Positions 19,322-28,180 of a stretch of 64,000 bases of DNA are shown in pieces. The DNA is from Streptomyces violaceusniger (GTDB taxonomy: Bacteria; Actinomycetota; Actinomycetes; Streptomycetales; Streptomycetaceae): contig BJHW01000001.1 in NCBI GenBank assembly GCA_005405945.1, forward strand, positions 7,192,001 through 7,256,000. Direction: 5' to 3'. Numbering within the stretch: the stretch's first letter is position 1; every line of letters starts with the position of its first letter. Position numbers and translations under genes: made by a program. The notes beneath the pieces are model-generated. The model ran no database searches. It was not told the DNA's origin and saw nothing but the letters and a program-made list of their open reading frames with translations.

Positions 19322-20248
19322 ATGGGGCGCTATGTCGCCAGGCGACTGCTCCAGATGATCCCGGTCTTCATCGGGACTACTCTGATTATTTTCCTCATGG
19401 TCCACGTACTGCCCGGTGACCCCATCCGGGCGATGTGGGGCGACAAGGCAGCGGACCCCGCGCAGGTCGCGTCTCTCCGCCATGAGTTCGGGCTGGACCA
19501 GCCCCTGTGGAAGCAGTACATCGACTACATGGTCGACCTCTTCAAGGGAGACTTCGGCAAGACCTTCGGCGGCCGTCCGGTCTCCGAGGAAATGGGGATG
19601 GCCTTCCCGGTGACCCTCCGCCTCGCCGCGGTGGCCCTCACCATCGAGATCATCGTCGGCATCGGGCTCGGTGCCTGGGCCGGTCTCAAGGCGGGCCGCG
19701 CCGTGGACACCGGCGTCCTGATCTTCACGCTGATCGTCATCTCGATGCCGGTCTTCGTCCTCGGCTACCTCGCCCGGTTCATCTTCGCCGACGAGCTCGG
19801 CTGGCTGCCGCCGAACGTCCAGGACTCGATGGACCTCCAACAGCTCCTGCTGCCCGGATTCGTCCTCGCGATGCTCTCCATGGCGTACGTGGCCCGGCTG
19901 ACCCGGACCACCTTCGCGGAGAACCTGCGCGCCGACTACATGCGCACCGCGCTCGCCAAGGGGCTGCCGCGCCGCCGGATCGTCGGCGTCCACCTGCTGC
20001 GCAACTCGCTGATCCCGGTGGTCACCTTCCTCGGCACCGACGTCGGCGCGCTGGTCGGCGGCGCGGTGGTCACCGAGGGCATCTTCAACGTCCAAGGCGT
20101 CGGCAACCTGCTCTTCAAGGCGCTCGGGCAGCGTGAGGGCAGCACCATCGTCGGGGTCGTGACCATCTTCGTCCTCGTCATTCTCGTGATCAACCTGCTC
20201 GTCGACCTGCTGTACGCGGTCCTGGACCCGAGGATCCGGTATGCCTGA
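19322..20248 (+). CDS. Oligopeptide ABC transporter permease, OppB/DppB type (cluster 1)
   Basis: Inner-membrane permease of 308 residues with six predicted helices. It has the typical DppB start MGRYVARRLLQMIPVFIGTT, HVLPGDP, and the cytoplasmic EAA loop (RADYMRTALAKGLPRRRIVG) that contacts the ATPases. It ends VLDPRIRYA. The second of two adjacent ATG codons is preferred because GGAGG at 19313-19317 sits four bases before it. Its last eight bases overlap the next gene (ATGCCTGA). Confidence 0.92.
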   Translation: MGRYVARRLLQMIPVFIGTTLIIFLMVHVLPGDPIRAMWGDKAADPAQVASLRHEFGLDQPLWKQYIDYMVDLFKGDFGKTFGGRPVSEEMGMAFPVTLRLAAVALTIEIIVGIGLGAWAGLKAGRAVDTGVLIFTLIVISMPVFVLGYLARFIFADELGWLPPNVQDSMDLQQLLLPGFVLAMLSMAYVARLTRTTFAENLRADYMRTALAKGLPRRRIVGVHLLRNSLIPVVTFLGTDVGALVGGAVVTEGIFNVQGVGNLLFKALGQREGSTIVGVVTIFVLVILVINLLVDLLYAVLDPRIRYA

Positions 20249-21221
20249 CATGACCAAATCCCAGTCCGGCGGCACGGCGGTCGACACGGCAGCCGACGCC
20301 GGGCCCTTGCAGGCCGCCGCGGACGCCGTCCTGGCCCCCGGCGACGTCTCCCAGGGCAAGCCGCGCTCGCTCTGGGGCGACGCCTGGTACGAACTGCGCC
20401 ACCGGCCGCTGTTCTGGGTCTCGGCGGTGCTACTGGTGCTGCTGCTGGCCATCGCGGCGTTCCCCGGCTTGTTCACCGGGGCCAACCCGCGCGACGGCGA
20501 TCTGACCAACCACTTCCTGACCAAGCCCGAGCTGACCCACTTCTTCCGGGCCGACTGGTTCGGCTACGACGGCCAGGGCCGCTCCATCTACGCCCGGGTC
20601 ATCTACGGCACCCGCGCCTCGATCATGGTCGGCGTCGGTGTGACCGCGGTGGTGACCCTCGTCGGCGGTCTGCTGGGCATGGTGGCCGGGTACTTCGGCG
20701 GCTGGATCGACTCGATCATCTCCCGGATCGTCGACATCTTCTTCGGTCTGCCGTTCCTGCTCGGCTCGATGGTCGTGCTGAACGCGTTCACCGAGCGCAA
20801 GGTGTACGTGGTGATCGCGGCCCTGGCCTTCCTCGGCTGGACCACCATCGCCCGGGTGATGCGCAGTTCGGTGATCACCGCCAAGCAGGCGGACTACGTC
20901 ACCGCGGCGCGGGCGCTCGGCGCCGGAACCGGCCGGATCCTCTTCCGGCACGTCCTGCCGAACGCGCTGGCCCCCACCATCGTGGTCGCGACCATCGCGC
21001 TCGGCGCCTACATCTCCGCCGAGGCCACGCTGTCCTTCCTCGGCCTCGGCCTCGCCGACCCCACCATCTCGTGGGGCATCGACATCTCCGACGCCAAGGA
21101 CGCCATCCGGGACAACCCGCATGTGATGCTGTTCCCGGCCGGAATGCTGAGCCTCACGGTCTTCGCATTCATCACGCTCGGCGACGCGGTGCGCGACGCC
21201 CTCGACCCCAAGCTGCGCTGA
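20241..21221 (+). CDS. Oligopeptide ABC transporter permease, OppC/DppC type (cluster 1)
   Basis: Permease of 326 residues that pairs with the OppB-type protein. A polar N-terminus of about 55 residues is followed by OppC-type sequence (DWFGYDGQGRSIYARVIYGT), five or six helices, and the EAA loop (QADYVTAARALGAGTGRILF). It ends GDAVRDALDPKLR. It starts inside the preceding gene with an eight-base overlap. AGGAGGG after its stop serves the next gene, so the five genes form one tight operon. Confidence 0.92.
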   Translation: MPDMTKSQSGGTAVDTAADAGPLQAAADAVLAPGDVSQGKPRSLWGDAWYELRHRPLFWVSAVLLVLLLAIAAFPGLFTGANPRDGDLTNHFLTKPELTHFFRADWFGYDGQGRSIYARVIYGTRASIMVGVGVTAVVTLVGGLLGMVAGYFGGWIDSIISRIVDIFFGLPFLLGSMVVLNAFTERKVYVVIAALAFLGWTTIARVMRSSVITAKQADYVTAARALGAGTGRILFRHVLPNALAPTIVVATIALGAYISAEATLSFLGLGLADPTISWGIDISDAKDAIRDNPHVMLFPAGMLSLTVFAFITLGDAVRDALDPKLR

Positions 21222-21232
21222 GGAGGGCGTAC

Positions 21233-22291
21233 GTGACCACCATCGAGAAGACCGCGGACGACGCCGTCCGCGAGGGTGCCGGAGACGACGGCACCCCGCT
21301 GCTGGAAGTCCGCGACCTGCACGTGGAGTTCCACACCCGGGACGGTGTCGCCAAGGCCGTCAACGGCGTCAACTACAGCGTGCGCGCCGGTGAGACGCTC
21401 GCCGTCCTCGGCGAGTCCGGCTCCGGCAAGTCGGTGACCGCCCAGGCGATCATGGGCATCCTCGACATGCCGCCCGGGAGGATCCCGCAGGGACAGATCC
21501 TGTTCCGGGGCGAGGACATGCTCACCATGTCGGGCGAGGAGCGCCGGAAGATCCGCGGCCGCAAGATCGCCATGATCTTCCAGGACGCGCTCTCGGCGCT
21601 GAACCCGGTGCTCTCCGTGGGCTATCAGCTCGGCGAGATGTTCCGGGTCCACCAGGGCCTGTCCAAGAAGGAGGCCAAGGCCAAGGCCATCGAGCTGATG
21701 GACCGGGTCCGCATTCCTGCGGCCAGGGAGCGGGTGAGCGACTATCCGCACCAGTTCTCCGGCGGTATGCGCCAGCGCATCATGATCGCCATGGCGATGG
21801 CGCTGGAGCCGGACCTGATCATCGCCGACGAGCCGACCACGGCGCTCGACGTGACCGTCCAGGCCCAGGTGATGGACCTGCTCGCGGAGCTCCAGCGCGA
21901 GTACCACATGGGGCTGATCCTGATCACCCACGACCTGGGTGTGGTGGCGGACGTCGCCGACAAGATCGCCGTGATGTACGCGGGCCGGATCGTCGAGACC
22001 GCCCCCGTGCACGAGCTCTACAAGCGCCCGGCCCACCCCTACACCCGGGGTCTGCTGGACTCCATCCCGCGACTGGACCGCAAGGGCCAGGAGCTCTACG
22101 CGATCAAGGGGCTGCCGCCCAATCTGCTCAAGATCCCCACGGGCTGCGCCTTCAACCCGCGCTGTCCCAAGGCGGAGGACATCTGCCGCCGGGACGTCCC
22201 CGCCCTGGTGCCGGTCACCGAGCAGGACGGCACGGAGCTGCCGGGCCGCGGCAGCGCCTGCCACTTCTGGAAGGAGACCCTCCATGGCTGA
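21233..22291 (+). CDS. Oligopeptide ABC transporter ATP-binding protein, OppD/DppD type (cluster 1)
   Basis: ATPase of 352 residues: Walker A GESGSGKS, Q-loop MIFQDALSALNP, signature FSGGMRQR, Walker B LIIADEPTTALD, H-loop LITHDLGVVAD. The C-terminal OppD extension carries the Cys-rich motif CAFNPRCPKAEDICRR, known in some relatives to bind an iron-sulfur cluster. I chose the GTG at 21233 with AGGAGGG upstream. The last eight bases overlap the next ATPase gene (ATGGCTGA). Confidence 0.93.
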   Translation: MTTIEKTADDAVREGAGDDGTPLLEVRDLHVEFHTRDGVAKAVNGVNYSVRAGETLAVLGESGSGKSVTAQAIMGILDMPPGRIPQGQILFRGEDMLTMSGEERRKIRGRKIAMIFQDALSALNPVLSVGYQLGEMFRVHQGLSKKEAKAKAIELMDRVRIPAARERVSDYPHQFSGGMRQRIMIAMAMALEPDLIIADEPTTALDVTVQAQVMDLLAELQREYHMGLILITHDLGVVADVADKIAVMYAGRIVETAPVHELYKRPAHPYTRGLLDSIPRLDRKGQELYAIKGLPPNLLKIPTGCAFNPRCPKAEDICRRDVPALVPVTEQDGTELPGRGSACHFWKETLHG

Positions 22292-23440
22292 CGCCGAGAA
22301 GAACGAGAAGGCCATGGAACCGGCCGCGGACGCCACCCCCAACGTCACGGAGGTGGAGACGGTCGAGGCGGCCACGGAGGACGAGGCGGTCGCGGCACTC
22401 GAGGCGAAAGTCGACCGCGGCGAGCCGATCCTCCAGGTGCGCAATCTGGTCAAGCACTTCCCGCTGACCCAGGGCATCCTCTTCAAGCGGCAGATCGGCG
22501 CCGTCAAGGCGGTCGACGGCATCTCCTTCGACCTCTACCAGGGCGAGACCCTCGGCATCGTCGGCGAGTCCGGCTGTGGCAAGTCCACCGTCGCCAAGCT
22601 GCTGATGACCCTGGAGACCGCCACCGCGGGCGAGGTCTTCTACAAGGGCCAGGACATCACCCGGCTGTCGGGCCGCGCGCTGCGGGCCGTACGCCGCAAC
22701 ATCCAGATGGTGTTCCAGGACCCGTACACCTCGCTCAACCCGCGGATGACGGTGGGCGACATCATCGGGGAGCCGTTCGAGATCCACCCCGAGGTGGCCC
22801 CGAAGGGCGACCGCCGCCGCAAGGTCCAGGAACTCCTGGACGTGGTGGGGTTGAACCCGGAGTACATCAACCGCTACCCCCACCAGTTCTCCGGCGGCCA
22901 GCGCCAGCGCATCGGCATCGCGCGCGGCCTCGCTCTCAACCCGGAGATCATCATCTGCGACGAGCCGGTCTCCGCGCTCGACGTCTCCGTCCAGGCACAG
23001 GTCATCAACCTGATGGAGGGTCTGCAGGACGAGTTCAACCTGTCCTACATCTTCATCGCCCACGACCTGTCCATCGTCCGGCACATCTCCGACCGGGTCG
23101 GCGTGATGTACCTGGGCAAGATGGCCGAGATCGGCTCCGACACCGAGATCTACGACCACCCGACGCACCCCTACACCCAGGCGCTGCTGTCGGCCGTCCC
23201 GGTCCCGGACCCGGAGTCGCGCGAGGGCCGGACACGCATCATCCTCACCGGCGACGTCCCCTCCCCGGCCAACCCGCCCTCCGGCTGCCGCTTCCGCACC
23301 CGCTGCTGGAAGGCCGAGGACAAGTGCGCCAAGGAGGTCCCCTCCTCGCCATCCCCGAGCGCTTCACCGGCACGGATTCGCCTGCGGCGCATGAGTCGGC
23401 GTGCCACTTCGCGGAGGAGAAGGACGTGGTCCACGCCTGA
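22284..23440 (+). CDS. Oligopeptide ABC transporter ATP-binding protein, OppF/DppF type (cluster 1, frameshifted near the end)
   Basis: ATPase of about 385 residues with an acidic N-terminal extension of about 45 residues. Walker A is GESGCGKST, the signature FSGGQRQR and Walker B IIICDEPVSALD. Near the end the literal frame leaves the family pattern after CAKEVP. Adding one C to the run at 23339-23342 gives KEVPLLAIPERFTGTDSPAA and ESACHFAEEKDVVHA, the usual C-terminus, with a stop at 23440 instead of 23465. It is the last gene of the operon and is followed by a strong hairpin. Confidence 0.9.
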
Positions 23441-23470
23441 CGCTCCCGCGCGGGCCGCTGTTTGAACGAC

Positions 23471-23513
23471 GAGGGCCGCCCGGACCGTGATCACCACGGT
23501 CCGGGCGGCCCTC
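23471..23513. terminator. Perfect 19-bp hairpin, bidirectional terminator
   Basis: Arms 23471-23489 and 23495-23513 (GAGGGCCGCCCGGACCGTG and its complement) enclose a five-base loop. It lies between converging genes: importer cluster 1 and the RsbW-like gene. Confidence 0.9.
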
Positions 23514-23521
23514 GCCGTCGT

Positions 23522-23947
23522 TCAGGAGGCGGCGGCCGGCGGGGTCAGCGTGAACCATACGGCCTTGCCGGTGACGCCCGAGTCCTTGTCGGTGTAGTCG
23601 TGCACGCCCCAGGTGTCGGAGCACGACTCGACGAGCGTGAGCCCGCGCCCGCTCTCGTCCTCGGCGTTCGCCGCCACGTGCTGCGGCAGCCCGCAGCCGG
23701 AGTCCCACACGGTGACCCGGAAGTCGGACGGCGTCGGCTCCCAGTCCATGCTGACGTACGCGTCGGTGGTGGTGTTCCGGTACGCGTTGGTGACCAGCTC
23801 CGACACGAGCAGCTCGGCCGTATCCACGATGCAGTCGAGCCGCGCCGCCCTGAGGATGTGACGGATGGTGGCCCGTACGACGCCCACGGCGCGCGGGTCG
23901 TGCGGGATGAACAGGCCGTAGGACCAGGGCTCTTCGGGCGTGCGCAT
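23522..23947 (-). CDS. RsbW-like ATP-binding protein (HATPase_c_2)
   Basis: Protein of 141 residues consisting only of a GHKL ATPase domain: N-box AELLVSELVTNAYRN, G1 box VWDSGCGLP and G2 box ESGRGLTLVESCSD. Such stand-alone anti-sigma-like kinases are numerous in Streptomyces and often lie next to an XRE/DUF5753 regulator and a DUF397 protein, as here. It diverges from the regulator gene, and the 156-base gap between them probably holds both promoters. The partner protein is unknown. Confidence 0.88.
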   Translation of the reverse strand: MRTPEEPWSYGLFIPHDPRAVGVVRATIRHILRAARLDCIVDTAELLVSELVTNAYRNTTTDAYVSMDWEPTPSDFRVTVWDSGCGLPQHVAANAEDESGRGLTLVESCSDTWGVHDYTDKDSGVTGKAVWFTLTPPAAAS

Positions 23948-24103
23948 GGGGCAGCCTCCAGGTGAGTGCCTTCTGTGACTGGCGCCACACGTAAGGTAGC
24001 GGCTATGGGATTACAACTACAACCCGTGGCCTGAGGTGTGATAGCGGAGTGGACGCGTCCAGCCACGGTACGCAACACTCGCCTCCCGGAGAGGGGAGTT
24101 CAC

Positions 24104-24994
24104 ATGGGGCTGAGAGCGAATCCCACCTACCGGCAGCGCCGGTTCGGCGCGGAAGTGCGCAAGCTGCGCGAGCGAGCCGGGCTGGCCGTCGGGGAGGCGG
24201 CGCGTCTGATGGAGATGCACAGTCCGCATCTGAGCAACGTCGAGGCAGGGCGCACGAGTCTGTCGGCCGAGCGGCTCGGCATGCTGGCGCACGCAGTGGC
24301 GGGTACAACTGCAACCTTCTTGGCCGCCTTGCAGGCGATGGGGCAGGAGTCCGGACGCGGTTGGTGGAGTGACTACCGCAAGGTGCTCGGGGCGTCTCAT
24401 GTGGACCTCGCCGAGCAGGAGTCCGGGGCTCAGGCTCTGTGCAACTACGAGCTGCTGTTCATTCCCGGGCTCCTCCAGACCCGGGAATACGCCACGGCGG
24501 TCCACGGCAGCGGCTTCTCGGAAGCCGTGCGTGAAGTGCAGGACCGGGCGATCGAGTTCAGGCTGCGGCGTCAGCTGGTTCTGTCGGGCGAGCGGCCTCC
24601 CCGCTTTCACGCCATCATCCACGAGGCGGCATTGCGTGTCCTCTATGGAGGCCGCACGGTGATGCGCGATCAGCTGCTCCGGCTCATTCAGCTGTCGCGG
24701 CTGCCCAACGTCACCATCCAGATCGTGCCCATCGACAACGAGGGAAGCGCGGCCTTCAGCCACCCCTTCATGGTGATCGAACCGAGTGCGGTGGAGTTGA
24801 GTACAGTGCTCGTGGACCAGTTCGGCGGATCGGAGTTCCTAGACGACCTGGACGTGGTCACCGACTACCGGCAGTCCTTCCAGCGGCTGAGCGAGCTGGC
24901 CCTGTCACCCATCGACGCTGAAGCCGCGCCGGAGGCCCGGACCAGGAAGGATTCGCTGGGACTCCTCCAGCACATCCTGTATCCCTTGCTCTAG
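24104..24994 (+). CDS. XRE-family regulator with DUF5753 (WhiJ-like)
   Basis: Protein of 296 residues. The HTH covers about residues 15-70 (LRERAGLAVGEAARLMEMHS, LSNVEAGRTSLSAERLGMLA). The rest is DUF5753 (ESGAQALCNYELLFIPGLLQ, TREYATAVH, LPNVTIQIVP), the layout of WhiJ-type regulators. In Streptomyces these work with a small DUF397 protein to control development, and the pair here (DUF397 gene 12 bases downstream) follows that rule. I chose the ATG at 24104 with GAGGGGAG upstream. TACAACTACAACC at 24012-24024 recurs as TACAACTGCAACC inside the gene at 24304-24316. Confidence 0.88.
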   Translation: MGLRANPTYRQRRFGAEVRKLRERAGLAVGEAARLMEMHSPHLSNVEAGRTSLSAERLGMLAHAVAGTTATFLAALQAMGQESGRGWWSDYRKVLGASHVDLAEQESGAQALCNYELLFIPGLLQTREYATAVHGSGFSEAVREVQDRAIEFRLRRQLVLSGERPPRFHAIIHEAALRVLYGGRTVMRDQLLRLIQLSRLPNVTIQIVPIDNEGSAAFSHPFMVIEPSAVELSTVLVDQFGGSEFLDDLDVVTDYRQSFQRLSELALSPIDAEAAPEARTRKDSLGLLQHILYPLL

Positions 24995-25006
24995 GAGAAG
25001 GCCCGA

Positions 25007-25213
25007 ATGTTTCCCCTTCAGTGGCGCAAGTCCAGCTTCAGCACCGGCGACGCAGCCAACTGCGTCGAACTCGCCGCCGACCCCACCGGCACCCCGCACC
25101 TCCGCGAGAGTGACGACCCGGAGGTCGTCATATCCACAACTCCCGCCGCGCTCCGCGCGTTTCTGCGGGCCGCGAAGGCGGGGGTATTCGACCGCCCTTC
25201 CGAAAGTGCTTGA
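25007..25213 (+). CDS. DUF397 small protein
   Basis: Protein of 68 residues with the DUF397 pattern: QWRKSSFSTGDAANCVELA, a short His/Leu-Arg-Glu-Ser-Asp turn (HLRESDDPEVVI), and a C-terminal helix ALRAFLRAAKAG. Such proteins antagonise or cooperate with the neighbouring DUF5753 regulator. The 12-base spacing means co-transcription. Confidence 0.9.
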   Translation: MFPLQWRKSSFSTGDAANCVELAADPTGTPHLRESDDPEVVISTTPAALRAFLRAAKAGVFDRPSESA

Positions 25214-25447
25214 TCTGACGCAACTAATTCGTCAAGCGTTTTCCAGAGGGGTACCCCACTCCCGGCTATCCGGAGCCGGTCCGGCGGCCCGGCGACGGCC
25301 TCGGCCCCCGGGCACGGGCGCCGCCACCAGCGCTCACCCCCGGAGGCCGGCGCCCGGCGACGGCGCCCCGCCCCCCACGCCCCGACCCATGCTCAAATGC
25401 GCCGAAGGCGCGAGACGGCGCCGCGCCGCACCTCGTAGGGTCGTGGC
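25214..25447. other. Intergenic gap, no feature seen
   Basis: This 234-base GC-rich gap shows no convincing gene. TAGGGT just before the ATG at 25448 resembles a -10 box of a near-leaderless transcript, but there is no matching -35 element that I can defend. Confidence 0.3.
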
Positions 25448-25969
25448 ATGACTGCCCCTCACCCACTGGCCTATCAGGCGTACTACACTCGCACGCCCCT
25501 TCAGCTCTTCTCGGGCCTCGGCTGGAAGCGGCTGGTGGCCTTCCGGGCCGATGAGGCGGGCGTCACCCTGGGCGGCCCCGTGACGCGCTACCACCGGTTC
25601 ACCGCCGTCGTGCCGTGGCGGGACATCGAGGCCGTCGTCGTATGGGCCACGAAAAAGACCATGGAGAGGCCGATACGGCGGATAGGCCTGAAGGTGCGGC
25701 AGGGCGTGTCGGACGTTCCCGGCCCCGACGCGGCGATCAGCCCGCAGCTCGCCGCGAGTGTCTCTCCGCATATCGAGTACCAGGTCGTCAGGAACAGCCG
25801 AGTCATCGTCTTCTGGAAGGTGGACCACGCCCGGCTCGCCGCTGCCGTGCAGGCGTTCGCGCCCCAAGTGCAACTGCAGGTTCACCCGGTGCGGCAGGAG
25901 CAGCCCCAGGGGCCGGGCACGAAGCTGGGGAACGACTCCGGCGGGAGCGTTTTCGACATCATGCCCTGA
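25448..25969 (+). CDS. Hypothetical protein, possibly PH-like fold
   Basis: Soluble protein of 173 residues, with no signal peptide or transmembrane helix. Alternating hydrophobic strands (VAFRADEAGVTLGGP, FTAVVPWRDIEAVVVWA, VIVFWKVDHARLAAAV) resemble bacterial PH-like domains in which a Trp-Arg-Asp strand is followed by a helix. I do not recognise a named family. It converges with importer cluster 2, and its 3' end overlaps that cluster's last gene by 11 bases on the opposite strand. Confidence 0.65.
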   Translation: MTAPHPLAYQAYYTRTPLQLFSGLGWKRLVAFRADEAGVTLGGPVTRYHRFTAVVPWRDIEAVVVWATKKTMERPIRRIGLKVRQGVSDVPGPDAAISPQLAASVSPHIEYQVVRNSRVIVFWKVDHARLAAAVQAFAPQVQLQVHPVRQEQPQGPGTKLGNDSGGSVFDIMP

Positions 25970-26989
25970 CCTCCGCACGCTCCTCCGCGAAGTGGCACGC
26001 CGATGGATGCGCGGCCGCCCCCGGCAGACCCGGTGGGACCGTCAGCGTCGGTACCTCCACCGCGCAGCGGTCCTGGGCCTTCCAGCAGCGGGTGCGGAAG
26101 CGGCAGCCGGAGGGCGGGGTGGCGGGGGAGGGGACGTCGCCCGTCAGCAGAATGCGGGTCGGGCGGGCGCGCGGCTCCGGGTCCGGGACCGGGACGGCCG
26201 ACAGCAGGGCCTGGGTGTACGGGTGGGTGGGGTGGTCGTAGATCTCTCGGCCGGTGCCCGTCTCGGCGAAGCGGCCCAGATACATCACGGCGACCCGGTC
26301 GGAGATGTGGCGGACCACCGACAGGTCGTGGGCGATGAAGATGTAGGAGAGGTTGAACTCGTCCTGCAGGGCCTCCATCAGGTTGACCACCTGTGCCTGG
26401 ACGGAGACGTCCAGCGCCGAGACCGGTTCGTCCGCGACGATGATCTCCGGTCGTAGCGCCAGGCCCCGGGCGATGCCGATGCGCTGGCGCTGGCCGCCGG
26501 AGAACTGGTGGGGGTAGCGGTTGATGTACTCGGGGTTGAGGCCCACCACGTCCAGAAGTTCCTGGACCGCCCGCCGCCGGTCGCCCTTCGGGCCGCCTCG
26601 GGGTGGATCTCGAAGGGCTCCCCGATGATGTCGCCCACCGTCATCCGGGGGTTGAGCGAGGTGTACGGGTCCTGGAAGACCATCTGGATGTTGCGGCGTA
26701 CGGCACGCAGCGCGCGGCCCGACAGCCGGGTGATGTCCTCGCCCCGGTAGTGGATCGTCCCGGCGGTCGGCCGCTCCAGACTGACCAGCAGCCTGGCCAC
26801 GGTGGACTTGCCGCAGCCGGACTCGCCGACGATGCCCAGGGTCTCCCCGCGCCGCAGCGCGAAGGAGACCGTGTCGACCGCCCGGACCGCGCCGATCCGC
26901 CGCTTCACCAGCACCCCCCGCGTCAGCGGATAGTGCTTGGCGAGCTCGCGGACCTCCAGGACCGGTTCGGCGGTCCGGGTCTCAGACAT
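25959..26989 (-). CDS. Oligopeptide ABC transporter ATP-binding protein, OppF type (cluster 2, frameshifted)
   Basis: ATPase of about 343 residues: Walker A GESGCGKST, signature FSGGQRQR, Walker B IIVADEPVSALD, and the C-terminal RFRTRCWKAQDRC motif. The frame breaks after EIHPEAA. Adding one base to the run at 26590-26592 gives EIHPEAAPKGDRRRAVQELL, closely matching the cluster 1 protein. The ATG at 26989 overlaps the upstream OppD-type gene by eight bases (ATGTCTGA), the same arrangement as in cluster 1. It is the last gene of this operon. Confidence 0.9.
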
Positions 26990-28178
26990 TGACGGCGTCG
27001 AGGGCATCGAGTTCGTCCTTCCAGAAGTGACAGGCGCTGGTCCGCCCGCCGGGCGCCGGGGCCGCGCCGGGCGACGGCGTCGCGCCGGGCGGCGGGGGCG
27101 TGCCCGCCGCCGGAGACGCCCCGGACGCCGGAGACGCCCCGGACGGCGGGGCCGCTTCCGGCGCCGGGCCTCCGTCCGCCGCCGACACCTCGTACAGCGG
27201 CGGCCGTTCGACGCGGCAGACCTCCTGGGCGCGCGGGCAGCGGGGGTGGAAGGGGCAGCCGGGCGGCAGGGTGAGCGGACTGGGCGGCGCGCCCTTGATC
27301 GCGTAGAGCTTCCCGCCACGGTGCCCTCCGTGGCCCTCGTGACGCACATGCTCCCCGTGATCCCGGCGGGCTTGCCCGCCCCCGTGGTCCACGCGCGGCA
27401 CGGAGTCCAGCAGCCCGCGGGTGTAGGGGTGGGCCGGGCGGCGGTAGAGGTCGCGTACCGGCGCGGTCTCCACGATCCTCCCCGCGTACATCACGGCGAT
27501 GGTGTCGGCCACGTCCGCGACCACGCCCAGGTCATGGGTGATGAGGACGAGCCCCATCGCGTACTCCCGGCGCAGCTCCGCGAGCAGGTCCATGACCTGG
27601 GCCTGGACGGTGACGTCCAGCGCGGTCGTCGGCTCGTCGGCGATGATCAGGTCCGGCTCCAGCGCCATCGCCATGGCGATCATGATGCGCTGGCGCATCC
27701 CGCCGGAGAACTGATGCGGATAGTCCCCGGCCCGCTGCGCCGCTGCCGGGATGCGCACCCGGTCCATCAGCTCGACCGCCCGCCGCCGGGCGTCCTTGCG
27801 GGACATCCCACGGTGCACCTCGTACATCTCGGCGAGCTGGGCGCCCACGGGAAGCACCGGGTTGAGGGCGGAGAGCGCGTCCTGGAAGATCATCGCCATC
27901 GCGGCGCCCCGGATCCGGCGGCGCTCCTCCGCGCCCATCGTCAGCAGGTCCCGGCCCTGGAAGAGGACCTGCCCGCCGGTGATCCGGCCGGGCGGGGAGT
28001 CGAGGATGCCCATGATCGCGTGGGCGGTCACGGACTTGCCGGACCCCGATTCGCCGAGCACGGCCAGCGTCCGACCGGCGTCGACGGCGTACGAGACACC
28101 GCCGACGGCCTCGGCGATCCCGTCCCGGGTGCGGAATTCCACGCGCAGGTCGCGTACGTCCAGCAGGCGGGCCGTCAT
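26982..28178 (-). CDS. Oligopeptide ABC transporter ATP-binding protein, OppD type (cluster 2)
   Basis: ATPase of 398 residues: Walker A GESGSGKS, signature FSGGMRQR, Walker B LIIADEPTTALD, and the Cys motif CPFHPRCPRAQEVC. It is longer than its cluster 1 counterpart because of two insertions in the C-terminal domain. One is a His/Gly/Arg-rich stretch (DHGGGQARRDHGEHVRHEGH) before KLYAIKG. The other is a Pro/Ala/Gly/Ser-rich stretch of about 50 residues before the final TSACHFWKDEL. The ATG at 28178 lies two bases after the previous stop codon. Confidence 0.92.
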   Translation of the reverse strand: MTARLLDVRDLRVEFRTRDGIAEAVGGVSYAVDAGRTLAVLGESGSGKSVTAHAIMGILDSPPGRITGGQVLFQGRDLLTMGAEERRRIRGAAMAMIFQDALSALNPVLPVGAQLAEMYEVHRGMSRKDARRRAVELMDRVRIPAAAQRAGDYPHQFSGGMRQRIMIAMAMALEPDLIIADEPTTALDVTVQAQVMDLLAELRREYAMGLVLITHDLGVVADVADTIAVMYAGRIVETAPVRDLYRRPAHPYTRGLLDSVPRVDHGGGQARRDHGEHVRHEGHGGHRGGKLYAIKGAPPSPLTLPPGCPFHPRCPRAQEVCRVERPPLYEVSAADGGPAPEAAPPSGASPASGASPAAGTPPPPGATPSPGAAPAPGGRTSACHFWKDELDALDAVNV

Positions 28179-28180
28179 GG

